DNA of 64,000 nt. It comes from Variovorax sp. OV700 (GTDB taxonomy: Bacteria > Pseudomonadota > Gammaproteobacteria > Burkholderiales > Burkholderiaceae_C). The stretch lies in the NCBI RefSeq assembly GCF_900099805.1, contig NZ_FNDR01000004.1:186001-250000 (forward strand), given 5' to 3'. Positions 34,995 to 43,087 of the stretch are shown piece after piece (position 1 is the stretch's first letter; every line of letters begins with the position of its first letter). The notes beneath the pieces were generated by a model. It was not told the DNA's origin. It did not search any database and saw only the letters and a list, made by a program, of their open reading frames with translations. The position numbers were made by a program, and so were the translations under genes.

Positions 34995-35938
34995 AGCACT
35001 TCGACGAAATCGCCACGCGCGAGCCGCTGGCCTTTGCACGCCTCGTGCCCGCGCTGCGCGCCGCCTTCGCGGCCGAGGCGCATGTGCCGCCGCGCCATGT
35101 GCACAACGTTGAGATGGCCGGCGGCGACAAGGGCACCGTGCTAATCATGCCCGCGTGGAGCGACGCGGGGTTTCTGGGCATCAAGACCATCAACGTCTTC
35201 CCGGGCAACAACGCGCGCGGCCTGCCCGGCCTGCATGCCATCTATGTGCTGTATGACGCGCGCACCGGCGTTCCGCTGGCGATGATGGACGGCAACGAGC
35301 TCACGGCGCGCCGCACGGCCGCCGCGTCGGCTCTGGGCGCCTCGTTCCTGGCACGGACGGATGCGCGCCGCCTGCTGGTGCTGGGCACCGGCCGCATCGC
35401 GCGGCTGCTGCCCGCCGCGCATGCCAGCGTGCGCCCCATCGACGAGGTGCGTGTGTGGAACCATCGGCCCGAAGGCGCCGAAGCGTTGGCCGCGCAATGG
35501 CGCGCCGAGGGATTCAACGCGCAGGCGACCACGGATCTCGAGGCGGCCGTGCGCCGGGCCGACATCGTGAGCTGCGCCACCCTGGCCACCACGCCGCTGG
35601 TGCGCGGTGAATGGCTCGCACCGGGCTCGCACCTGGATCTTATCGGCAGCTTCACTCCCGGCATGCGCGAAGCCGACGCGCGCTGCTTCGAGGGTGCGCG
35701 CACCTTCATCGACACTGCCGAGGCGCTGCAGAAGGCCGGCGAACTGCTCGATGCCATCGCAGCCGGCACGCTGCGCGCCGATGCGGTGCAGGGCACGCTG
35801 GCCGCACTCTGCCGGGGCGAACGAAGCGGCCGCACGGGCAGCGAGGAGCGCACCGTGTTCAAGGCCGTGGGCAGCGCGCTCGAAGACCTGACAGCCGCCA
35901 CGCTGGTCTGGCAGCACGCCGGATCGCCCTCTCCCTAA
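34991..35938 (+). CDS. Ornithine cyclodeaminase/mu-crystallin family protein
   Basis: 315-residue NAD(P)-binding enzyme. Family segments are FLGIKTINVFPGNNARGLPGLHAIYVLYDARTGVPLAMMDGNELTARRTAAASALGASFLAR, followed by LVLGTGRIARLL (Rossmann glycine loop), LIGSFTPGMREAD and a C-terminal TVFKAVGSALEDL. Members act as ornithine cyclodeaminases, alanine dehydrogenases or ketimine reductases; this one cannot be assigned more narrowly. Translationally coupled to the hydrolase upstream. Confidence 0.88.
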   Translation: MKHFDEIATREPLAFARLVPALRAAFAAEAHVPPRHVHNVEMAGGDKGTVLIMPAWSDAGFLGIKTINVFPGNNARGLPGLHAIYVLYDARTGVPLAMMDGNELTARRTAAASALGASFLARTDARRLLVLGTGRIARLLPAAHASVRPIDEVRVWNHRPEGAEALAAQWRAEGFNAQATTDLEAAVRRADIVSCATLATTPLVRGEWLAPGSHLDLIGSFTPGMREADARCFEGARTFIDTAEALQKAGELLDAIAAGTLRADAVQGTLAALCRGERSGRTGSEERTVFKAVGSALEDLTAATLVWQHAGSPSP

Positions 35939-36047
35939 GGCTTAAGGACTAGAAAGCGGTCGCTGGCCGTCCGGGGAGATAGCCTTTTGCTGACACGCGC
36001 ATACGTCATGCGGCTGATGGCACGGCTTTTGCGCTGAAGCTAACCTG

Positions 36048-36332
36048 ATGCTCACGTCAAGAGATCCAGAGGCCAGCCGCATGCTCACCATTTTTCAGAA
36101 AGCCACCATCCTCAGCAAAGCTGGTTTCGAGGTGCCCGCCTGCCCGGCCGTTGACACGTCGACATCCCCGACCAGCGCCGTTTCCCAGAAGATGCAGGAG
36201 TGGGGCAAAGCGATCGAAACCATGTATGTGACCTACGTTGCGGCCCGTGCGGCCAAGAGCCTGCGAGATGCCGAAGAGTCCCGACAGACCGATATGTTGC
36301 GCCGGCTTTCGCTGAACGCCTGGGCCGCGTGA
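36048..36332 (+). CDS. Small hypothetical protein
   Basis: Up to 94 residues; unrecognised. An internal ATG at 36081 (MLTIFQKATILSKAGFEVP) may be the real start. The C-terminal half is helical and charged (YVTYVAARAAKSLRDAEESRQTDMLRRLSLNAW). No signal peptide or membrane segment. It is isolated, convergent with dipZ and preceded by about 110 bases without features. Coding bias supports a real gene moderately. Confidence 0.5.
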   Translation: MLTSRDPEASRMLTIFQKATILSKAGFEVPACPAVDTSTSPTSAVSQKMQEWGKAIETMYVTYVAARAAKSLRDAEESRQTDMLRRLSLNAWAA

Positions 36333-36356
36333 CCTCAGCCTCACGCCTTCAGAGGT

Positions 36357-38171
36357 TCAGCCGAAGGTGAACGCATAGGCCTGCGCGCCGGCATCCAGAA
36401 ACTCGATTTCGAACAAGCGCTCCTTCGCGCCAGCCGCCTGGCGTACCAGCTGATACAGCTTCTGCGCGTCGATTACTCCGTAGCCCTGCGCGTCGGTGTC
36501 CGAGCCGTGGTCCCCGAGCGGCGGCTTTCCGTCGACCCGCACCCTGAAGCGCACTGGCTTGCCATTGGCCGCGGGCCCGAGCACCAGATGCAAGTCGCGC
36601 GCCTGGAAGCGATAGGCGATTCGACCGCCGGCACCGTTCAGCACGGCACGTTCGGCCTCCACCGTCCAGTCGCCGGCCAGCGCCCACTGGTTGGTGCGCA
36701 GTAGGGAAGAAGCGGGCTGATAGACCTTCGCATGGTCCCGCACGATGCCGCCGGGCGATGCAAAACCGTGCGCCCGCTCGTGGCCCAGGTAGGTCTCGCC
36801 GGACAGCGCAGGCTCCGTGCCTGGCGCGGCCTGGGTGCCCTGCCCCAGCGGCGCCACCAGCCCGGCGATGCGGGTCTTCTGCCCCGCCTCGGCCAGCAGC
36901 TGCTGGATGACCAGCTCGGCCTTGTCGTAGCGGTTCTCGCCGAACTGGTGATGGCGGATGCGCCCCTCGGCATCGATGAAGTAGAACGCGGGCCAGGCGC
37001 GGTTGTCGAACCCGCGCCAGATGGCCAATTCGTTGTCCATGGCCACCGGGAAGTCGATACCCAGGTCCTTGGTTGCCTTGCGCACGTTGGCCGAGCGCTT
37101 CTCGAACGCGAACTCCGGCGTGTGCACGCCGATGACCACCAGGCCGGCATCCCGGTACTTCTCGGCCCAGGCGCGAACATAGGGCAGCGTGCGCAGGCAG
37201 TTGATGCACGAATAAGTCCAGAAGTCGACCAGCACCACCTTGCCGCGCAACGCCGCCGGCGTCAGTGGCGCGGTGTTGATCCATTCGGTGGCGCCGGCAA
37301 GTGAAGGAAAGTTGCCTTCGACCTTGAGAGCACGCGCGGGCACCGGGGCCGGGCGGTCTTCCTTTTCCGACACGCGCACGAGGCCCGTGTCTTCCCGCAA
37401 CGCGACCGGTTCAGCCAACGATTCGCGCGAAGGCTGCGGTGTGTCTTTCTTGATTTTTTCCACCAGCGCCTGCTCGAGCTGCGACGTGGTGCCCACCGAC
37501 AGGCGTGCGAGCAGCCCGGTATCCAGCCCCAGCGCAATGGCGCCCACGCCCACCAGCACGGCAGCGCCCGCTGCGCGCCGCACCCATTCGCCCGTATGCA
37601 GCGAGCGCTTCATGGCCGCGAACAACCGCCCGCCGAAGAGCAGCGCGGCCGCCAGCGAGGTGCAGGCACCGGCAGCGTAGGCGAGCAGCAGCAGCGAAGT
37701 ACCCACGCTCGCGCCATTGAGCGCCGCGCCGGTCAGGATCAGGCCGAGGATCGGGCCCGCGCACGGCGCCCACAGCAGGCCCGTGCCCACGCCCAGCAAC
37801 AGCGGCGAGAACACCGAGGCAGTGGCCGCGCCCGCTTGGCCGCGCGGCTCGGACAAGCGCAGCCCCAACGCCACCAGCGGCCGGCTCATGCGATCGGCGA
37901 CGGCCGGAAACAGCAGCGTCGCGCCGAACAGCGCGAGCATTGCCAGGGCGGCGTAGCGCCCATACTCGTTGAGCGTCACGATCCAGCCGCCGCCCACCGC
38001 GGCCAGCGTGGCCACGGCGGCAAAGGCCAGCGCCATGCCCAGCAGCATGGGCAGGCCGTGCGAGCGAAACGGGCGGTCGGCGCGCGCAAACACGAAAGGC
38101 AGCACCGGCAGGATGCAGGGGCTCAGGATAGTGAGCACCCCGCCCAGGTAGGCAACGAGGAGGATGAGCAT
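36357..38171 (-). CDS. dipZ: DipZ-type protein: CcdA-like membrane domain fused to a thioredoxin-like domain
   Basis: 604-residue thiol-disulfide transducer that moves reducing power from the cytoplasm to the periplasm. Residues 1-240 form a CcdA-like membrane domain (GGVLTILSPCILPVLPFVFARAD with its Cys, and APCAGPILGLIL with the partner Cys). A TlpA-like domain follows at about 300-430 with the redox motif CINC in FWTYSCINCLRTLPY. The last 150 residues are a beta-rich domain seen in DipZ. Adjacent to a histidine kinase and Ohr on the same strand. Confidence 0.92.
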   Translation of the reverse strand: MLILLVAYLGGVLTILSPCILPVLPFVFARADRPFRSHGLPMLLGMALAFAAVATLAAVGGGWIVTLNEYGRYAALAMLALFGATLLFPAVADRMSRPLVALGLRLSEPRGQAGAATASVFSPLLLGVGTGLLWAPCAGPILGLILTGAALNGASVGTSLLLLAYAAGACTSLAAALLFGGRLFAAMKRSLHTGEWVRRAAGAAVLVGVGAIALGLDTGLLARLSVGTTSQLEQALVEKIKKDTPQPSRESLAEPVALREDTGLVRVSEKEDRPAPVPARALKVEGNFPSLAGATEWINTAPLTPAALRGKVVLVDFWTYSCINCLRTLPYVRAWAEKYRDAGLVVIGVHTPEFAFEKRSANVRKATKDLGIDFPVAMDNELAIWRGFDNRAWPAFYFIDAEGRIRHHQFGENRYDKAELVIQQLLAEAGQKTRIAGLVAPLGQGTQAAPGTEPALSGETYLGHERAHGFASPGGIVRDHAKVYQPASSLLRTNQWALAGDWTVEAERAVLNGAGGRIAYRFQARDLHLVLGPAANGKPVRFRVRVDGKPPLGDHGSDTDAQGYGVIDAQKLYQLVRQAAGAKERLFEIEFLDAGAQAYAFTFG

Positions 38172-38198
38172 GATGTCGGTCGTCTGGGATGGATGGAT

Positions 38199-39584
38199 TC
38201 AGCGAGCGGGCGCGGTGGCGAGCGCGAGCCGCGCCTCCAACCCGCCTTCGGGTCGGTTGTGCAGCGTGAGCTCGGCGCCCATGGCCATGGCTAGTTGGTG
38301 CGCAATGGCAAGGCCAAGCCCAGTGCCGCCGGTGCTGCGGTTGCGCGAACTCTCGACGCGGTAGAAGGGCTTGAGCACCGCCTCCAGCTCATCGGGCGGA
38401 ATGCCCGGACCGTTGTCGAGCACGCTCAGCACCAGCTGGCCGCCTTCGGCATGGACGCGCAGGCGCACGTCGCTGCCGAACTTCAGCGCGTTGTCGATCA
38501 GATTCATCAAGATCCTGCGCAGCGCGTTGGGTCGGCTCACGATGGGCGCGCCGGCCTTGCCTTCGAGCCGAACCGGCTGGCCCACGTCTTCGTAGTCGGC
38601 CACCATGCTTTCGAGCAGTGCGTCGGCATCCATGCGCAGGGGCGGCTCGGTCGCGCCGTGGAGCGTGCGCGCATAGGTCACGCCTTCGCGCACCAGCGAG
38701 TGCATGGCGTCGAGGTCCTGGCGGAACTTCTCGCGGTCGTGCTCGTTGTCCATCAAGTCGGTACGCAGCCGCATGCGCGTGATGGGCGTCTGCAGGTCGT
38801 GCGAAATGGCCGCGAGAATCTCGACCCGCTCGGCTATGTAGCCCGCAATGCGCTGCTGCATGGCGTTGAAGGCGCGCGCCGCATGCGCTACTTCGGTCGG
38901 GCCTTCTTCAGCGAGCGCCTGGGCCTTCATGTCGGGCCCCAGGTCGTCGGCCGCGGCGGACAGCTGCGCGAGGGGCCGCGTGACCAGCCGAACCGCATAC
39001 CAGGCGCAAACGGCCAGCACCAGCAGCTGAACGACCAGCACCCACATGACCCAGCCCGACACCGGCATGCCCACGCGCATGGCATGAACCACCACCGAAG
39101 AACCGTCGCTCAGGCGCACCTGGATCTGCAGGCCCTCGGGGGGCCAGGCCACCTCGCCGACCTTGACGATTTCGAACGGGCGCATTGCATCGACGATGGC
39201 CGCGGCAAACTCCTGCGAAGGCTGCGAGCCGGGCTCCGCTCCCTCTGCGCTACCGCCCAGCACGAAGCGGTAGTTGCGCCGCGCCAGCCGGTCGAGCCAG
39301 GCGGCGCGTTCCGCCGCGGGCAGGCGGTCGAGGATGGCGACCGAGCTTGCAATGTCGCGCTCGATGCCGATCATCATCAGCTCGCGAAGCGCCAGGTTCC
39401 GCTCGTAGCGGATGGCGGCGAAGGTAAGAAGCTGCGCAACGGCCAGGCCCACCACGATGATCAGCGTCACGCGGTAGAACAGCGAACCGGGCAGCATCCG
39501 GCGCCAGCCCCGGGCGGCCATGCCCCGACCGGCGGCACTTGCGGCACCAGACGGGTTCGCGGAAGGATTTGCAGGAGTGGACAT
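38199..39584 (-). CDS. Sensor histidine kinase (EnvZ-like)
   Basis: 461-residue membrane kinase. It has one helix near residue 35-58, a periplasmic domain of about 110 residues, a second helix near 170-190 and a HAMP linker (RPLAQLSAAADDLGPDMKA). The HisKA box is LAAISHDLQTPITRMRLRTDLM, with the phospho-accepting His. ATPase boxes are NLIDNALKFG, DNGPGIPPDE and GGTGLGLAIAHQL. The likely partner is the OmpR-type regulator at 41479, separated by the Ohr and hydrolase genes. The ATG at 39584 is preferred to a GTG six bases upstream. 27 bases before dipZ, so probably one operon ohr-kinase-dipZ. Confidence 0.92.
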   Translation of the reverse strand: MSTPANPSANPSGAASAAGRGMAARGWRRMLPGSLFYRVTLIIVVGLAVAQLLTFAAIRYERNLALRELMMIGIERDIASSVAILDRLPAAERAAWLDRLARRNYRFVLGGSAEGAEPGSQPSQEFAAAIVDAMRPFEIVKVGEVAWPPEGLQIQVRLSDGSSVVVHAMRVGMPVSGWVMWVLVVQLLVLAVCAWYAVRLVTRPLAQLSAAADDLGPDMKAQALAEEGPTEVAHAARAFNAMQQRIAGYIAERVEILAAISHDLQTPITRMRLRTDLMDNEHDREKFRQDLDAMHSLVREGVTYARTLHGATEPPLRMDADALLESMVADYEDVGQPVRLEGKAGAPIVSRPNALRRILMNLIDNALKFGSDVRLRVHAEGGQLVLSVLDNGPGIPPDELEAVLKPFYRVESSRNRSTGGTGLGLAIAHQLAMAMGAELTLHNRPEGGLEARLALATAPAR

Positions 39585-39614
39585 GCGCACCTCTTGTTTA
39601 TGAATACCGCTGTC

Positions 39615-40034
39615 TCACACCAGGTGGATGGCAACGTCGATGTTGCCCCGGGTGGCCTTGGAGTATGGGCAGGTCTGATGCGCCGCGTCGGTCAGTGCCT
39701 TTGCCACTTCGCGGTCGAGGCCCGGCAGGCTCACATTGAGGCGCGCCTGCAGAAAATACTCGGTGCCCGCCACGCCCAGATCGACTTCGGCATCGACGGC
39801 CAGGTCGGGCGGCAACGTGACCTTCATCTTGCCGGCCGCCTTGCCCATCGCACCGATGAAGCAGGCCGACCAGCCCGCTGCAAACAGCTGCTCGGGATTG
39901 GTGCCGCTGCCCGCGCTGCCGGGCGATGAAAGCTTGATGTCGAGCCGGCCGTCGGAGCTGCGCGCTTCGCCGTCGCGGCCTCCCGAAGAGGTATGGGTCT
40001 TGCCGGTGTAGAGAACTTTTTCGATACGGGACAT
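39615..40034 (-). CDS. Organic hydroperoxide resistance protein (Ohr/OsmC family)
   Basis: 139-residue thiol peroxidase reducing organic hydroperoxides. The family start KVLYTGKTHTSSGGRDGEARSSDGRLDI and both reactive cysteines (SACFIGAM and HQTCPYSKATRGNIDV) are present. First gene of the minus-strand unit with the kinase and dipZ, which together concern thiol and peroxide stress. A GGAATCACC sequence precedes the ATG at 40034. The long region upstream contains two operator-like repeats. Confidence 0.93.
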   Translation of the reverse strand: MSRIEKVLYTGKTHTSSGGRDGEARSSDGRLDIKLSSPGSAGSGTNPEQLFAAGWSACFIGAMGKAAGKMKVTLPPDLAVDAEVDLGVAGTEYFLQARLNVSLPGLDREVAKALTDAAHQTCPYSKATRGNIDVAIHLV

Positions 40035-40107
40035 GGTGATTCCTTGGGAGTAGTTGGCTGAAAACGGACGGATTGTTGAGCCGCCTCTCCCCTGCCAACG
40101 CACTTTG

Positions 40108-40149
40108 CGTATGCCCGTGTATCCGCGCGATAAATCCACACACTACGTT
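40108..40149. promoter_or_regulatory. Operator-like 42-base element, copy 1 (upstream of ohr)
   Basis: Starts CGTATGCC..TGT.TC and ends AAATC.ACACACTACGTT. A 42-base element of identical length with the same outer blocks lies at 42972-43013 before the TlpA gene; about 30 of 42 bases agree. Binding by the OmpR-type regulator at 41479 is inferred. Confidence 0.55.
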
Positions 40150-40220
40150 TCATCGCGGAGCATCTGCAGCATCCTGGCGCCCTCGAGCATCGCGGCCCGC
40201 ATGGCTTTCATGCGTCCGCT

Positions 40221-40266
40221 TTGTATGCCTGTGTATCTCCGGCCGCAGAAGTACACGCGCATACAA
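40221..40266. promoter_or_regulatory. Operator-like inverted repeat (upstream of the Tat hydrolase)
   Basis: The left arm TTGTATGCCTGTGTA matches the inverted right arm TACACGCGCATACAA at 13 of 15 positions, spacer 16 bases. The left arm shares GTATGCC.GTGTATC with the element at 40108. Together they occupy the 325-base divergent gap between ohr and the hydrolase. Confidence 0.55.
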
Positions 40267-40359
40267 GAACACCCATTTCTCGACACATGGCAAATACATG
40301 CCGCGAATCCAATGGCGCATCCATTCATCCAGCAAACAACCAACGCCAAGGAAACGCAC

Positions 40360-41388
40360 ATGTCGAATGAAGCAGTCAACCGCCAACGCCGATTTCTCCT
40401 CGGAGGCGCCATTGCCGGCGTTGCCGCCGCGGAGCTGGCATTCATGGGTGCGGCCCACGCGGCCCCCACGCGGGCGGGCAAGCCGCAGCAGCTCGGCCCC
40501 ATCAAGCAGATCAAGGCCGGCGAACTCGACGTCGGCTACTACGAAGCTGGCCCCGCCGACGGCATCCCGGTGCTGCTGATGCATGGCTACCCCTACGACA
40601 TCCACAGCTATGCCGACGTGGCGCCGCTGCTTGCCGCGCGCGGCTGCCGCGTGATCGTGCCGCACCTGCGCGGCCACGGCAGCACGCGCTTTCTGGACAG
40701 CGGCAACCCCCGCTCGGCCCAGCAATCGGCCGTGGCGCTGGACCAGATTGCGCTGCTCGACGCATTGAACATCGACCGCGCCGTGATGGTCGGCTACGAC
40801 TGGGGTGCGCGCACCGCCTGCATCATTGCAGCGCTCTGGCCGGAGCGCTGCCTGGGCCTGCTCTCGGTGAACGGCTACATCATGACCAACCTGCCGGGCA
40901 ACAAGCTGCCGCTGCCGGCCAAGGCGGAACACGGCTGGTGGTACCAGTACTACTTTGCAACCGAGCGCGGCCGCCTCGGCCTGGAGGCCAACCGGCGCGA
41001 CATCGCGCGCATCCTGTGGACCACCAATTCGCCCAAGTGGGCCTATGACGACGCCACCTTCGAGCGCACCGCCGCATCGTTCGACAACTCGGACTACGTG
41101 CAGATCGTGATTCACAACTACCGCTGGCGCCTGAGCCTCGCGGACGGCTTCCCCAAGTACGCCGAGCTGGAAAATCGGCTTGCCACCTTGCCGACCATTG
41201 GCGTGCCGACCATCACCATGGACGGCGATTCGGACGGCGTGGTGCCCGCAACCGATGGAAAGGGCTATGCCGCCAAGTTCACCGGCCCTCGTTCGCATTT
41301 GATCGTGAATGCCGGCCACAACGTGCCGCAGGAAGCGCCCGAGGCGTTTGCCGACGCGGTATGGAAGCTTGCATCCGCGCGGCACTGA
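40360..41388 (+). CDS. Tat-exported alpha/beta hydrolase (epoxide-hydrolase-like)
   Basis: 342-residue protein with a twin-arginine signal (NRQRRFLLGGAIAGVAAAE, cleavage near AHA-AP) and an alpha/beta-hydrolase fold: LLMHGYPYDIHSY (oxyanion HGYP), nucleophile elbow VGYDWGART (Asp as nucleophile, as in epoxide hydrolases and dehalogenases), and C-terminal His in NAGHNVPQEAPEAF. The substrate is unknown. 90 bases upstream of the response regulator on the same strand, and divergent from ohr across the repeat-containing gap. Confidence 0.88.
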   Translation: MSNEAVNRQRRFLLGGAIAGVAAAELAFMGAAHAAPTRAGKPQQLGPIKQIKAGELDVGYYEAGPADGIPVLLMHGYPYDIHSYADVAPLLAARGCRVIVPHLRGHGSTRFLDSGNPRSAQQSAVALDQIALLDALNIDRAVMVGYDWGARTACIIAALWPERCLGLLSVNGYIMTNLPGNKLPLPAKAEHGWWYQYYFATERGRLGLEANRRDIARILWTTNSPKWAYDDATFERTAASFDNSDYVQIVIHNYRWRLSLADGFPKYAELENRLATLPTIGVPTITMDGDSDGVVPATDGKGYAAKFTGPRSHLIVNAGHNVPQEAPEAFADAVWKLASARH

Positions 41389-41478
41389 GCTCCAACCAAA
41401 CCGGGCGGGCGCGCAACATAATGTCGCGCGCGCCCTGCCAGGTACGCTGCCCGCGCCCCATCTTTTCCGCTCGATGCC

Positions 41479-42219
41479 ATGACGCCAAAGACTTCGGACC
41501 ACATCCTCATCGTCGACGACGACCGGGAAATTCGCGAGCTGCTCACGACCTACCTGGTGAAGAACGGCTTGCGGGTGGTTGCGGTGCCCACCGGCCGGCA
41601 CATGCGTGCGGCGCTGGAGGAATCGGGCCCGTTCGATTTGATCATCCTCGACCTGATGCTGCCCGGCGAAGACGGGCTCACGCTCTGCCGCGACCTGCGC
41701 ACCGGCAAGTACAAGGCAACACCCATCCTCATGCTGACCGCGCGCAGCGAGGAAGCCGACCGCATCCTGGGCCTTGAAATGGGTGCCGACGACTACCTGG
41801 CCAAGCCGTTTTCCGCGCGCGAGCTGCTCGCGCGCATTCGCGCCGTGATGCGCCGCACGCGCATGCTGCCGCCGAACATGGGCGCCATCGAACCTGCGCA
41901 AAAACTGGGGTTCGGCGAATGGCAGGTCGACACGGTGGCCCGCCACCTGATCGACGACAGCGGCGTGATGGTGGCGCTGAGCGGCGCCGAGTACCGGCTG
42001 CTGCGCGTGTTCCTCGACCACCCGCAAAAGGTGCTGAGCCGCGACCAGCTGCTGAGCCTCACCCAGGGCCGCGAAGCCGAGCTCTTCGAGCGCTCGATCG
42101 ACCTGCTGGTGAGCCGGCTGCGCCAGCGCCTGCGCGACGATGCGCGCGAGCCCCGCTACATCAAGACCGTGCGCAGCGAAGGCTACGTCCTCGCTTCGGC
42201 CGTTGAGGCGCGGGACTGA
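41479..42219 (+). CDS. OmpR-family response regulator
   Basis: 246-residue regulator. The receiver domain has the acidic pair in VDDDREIR, phospho-accepting Asp in LIILDLMLPGEDG (about residue 57), Thr in MLTARS and Lys in YLAKPFSAREL. The winged-helix output ends in FERSIDLLVSRLRQRLRDD and IKTVRSEGYVL. Its partner kinase is probably the one at 38199-39584. The nearby repeated elements (40108, 40221, 42972) are likely binding sites. Confidence 0.93.
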   Translation: MTPKTSDHILIVDDDREIRELLTTYLVKNGLRVVAVPTGRHMRAALEESGPFDLIILDLMLPGEDGLTLCRDLRTGKYKATPILMLTARSEEADRILGLEMGADDYLAKPFSARELLARIRAVMRRTRMLPPNMGAIEPAQKLGFGEWQVDTVARHLIDDSGVMVALSGAEYRLLRVFLDHPQKVLSRDQLLSLTQGREAELFERSIDLLVSRLRQRLRDDAREPRYIKTVRSEGYVLASAVEARD

Positions 42220-42310
42220 CCGACGTGACGCACTGGCAGCTGGTCGGGTTGCGCACCTCGTGCGCCACACCGCCGGCAAAAAACAGCAGCCCGAACCAGA
42301 GCTTCTTCAT
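42161..42310 (-). CDS. Possible small membrane peptide coupled to the TlpA gene
   Basis: 49 residues beginning MKKLWFGLLFFAGGVAHEV, one possible membrane helix followed by a basic tail with two Cys. Its ATG overlaps the TlpA stop codon (ATGA), which suggests translational coupling. Its 3' end overlaps the response-regulator gene on the other strand by 59 bases, which argues against strong conservation. Uncertain. Confidence 0.3.
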   Translation of the reverse strand: MKKLWFGLLFFAGGVAHEVRNPTSCQCVTSVSPAPQRPKRGRSLRCARS

Positions 42311-42885
42311 TTCGGGCCGCTCGGCGCATTGGCAGCGGTTGCGTTCGAAGGCTCCGCAAGCAGCGCCTGGATCTTCTTCTCTGTGGTGCCGTAGCTGCCT
42401 TCGCCAAGGTGCGAATAGACGATGCGTCCCTGTTTGTCGATCAGGTACACCGCGGGCCAATACTGGTTGTTGAAGGCCTTCCAGGTGCCGTAGCTGTTGT
42501 CTTGCGCCACTGCGTGCTTGATCTGCAGGCGCTGGATGGCGTCCTTCACGTTCTTCGTCGATTTCTCGAACGCGAACTCCGGCGTGTGCACGCCCACCAC
42601 GGTCAGGCCTTTGTCCTTGTACTTCTCGTGCCACTCCTTCACGTGCGGCAGGTGGTTGAGGCAGTTGATGCAGGTGTAGGTCCAGAAGTCGACCAGCACC
42701 ACCTGGCCGCGCAGGTCTTCGAGCTTGAGCGGCGGCGAGTTGAGCCAGGTGTCGATGTTCTGGAACTCCGGCGCAGGGCGCGCCACGCCCGCGGGCGAGT
42801 CACCGCCCATCGGCGGCGCGGCAAAAGTCAATGCAGCCACCGACGCGGCAATGGCCGCGCCAATGGCAATGCGGGAGAGCTTCAT
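42307..42885 (-). CDS. TlpA-like thioredoxin-family protein, exported
   Basis: 192-residue periplasmic thiol-disulfide protein. It has a signal peptide of about 23 residues (ending LTFA-AP), then FWTYTCINCLNHLPHVKEWHEKYKDKGLTVVGVHTPEFAFEKS with the CINC redox site, nearly the same motif as the thioredoxin domain of DipZ at 36357. The two therefore probably exchange electrons. The 5' region contains the 42-base element shared with the ohr promoter, so the two units are likely co-regulated. Confidence 0.9.
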   Translation of the reverse strand: MKLSRIAIGAAIAASVAALTFAAPPMGGDSPAGVARPAPEFQNIDTWLNSPPLKLEDLRGQVVLVDFWTYTCINCLNHLPHVKEWHEKYKDKGLTVVGVHTPEFAFEKSTKNVKDAIQRLQIKHAVAQDNSYGTWKAFNNQYWPAVYLIDKQGRIVYSHLGEGSYGTTEKKIQALLAEPSNATAANAPSGPK

Positions 42886-42971
42886 GGTGATTTCCTCGGT
42901 GCGATGCGCAACACGCGCTGGTGGATGACGGGCGGATTGTTTTCCGCCCGTCGAGCCCCTGGCGCACATTA

Positions 42972-43013
42972 CGTATGCCTCTGTGTCGAGGCTGGAAATC
43001 GACACACTACGTT
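42972..43013. promoter_or_regulatory. Operator-like 42-base element, copy 2 (upstream of the TlpA gene)
   Basis: Same length and outer blocks as the element at 40108 (CGTATGCC start, ACACACTACGTT end, AAATC in the middle). It lies 87 bases before the TlpA start on the minus strand. Confidence 0.55.
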
Positions 43014-43087
43014 GCACGAGGCGGGTGTACGCGCCCCGTCTCCATCGAGCCAATCGGCCGGGCAGCAGGCTGCGCCCGGCGCGGTTC

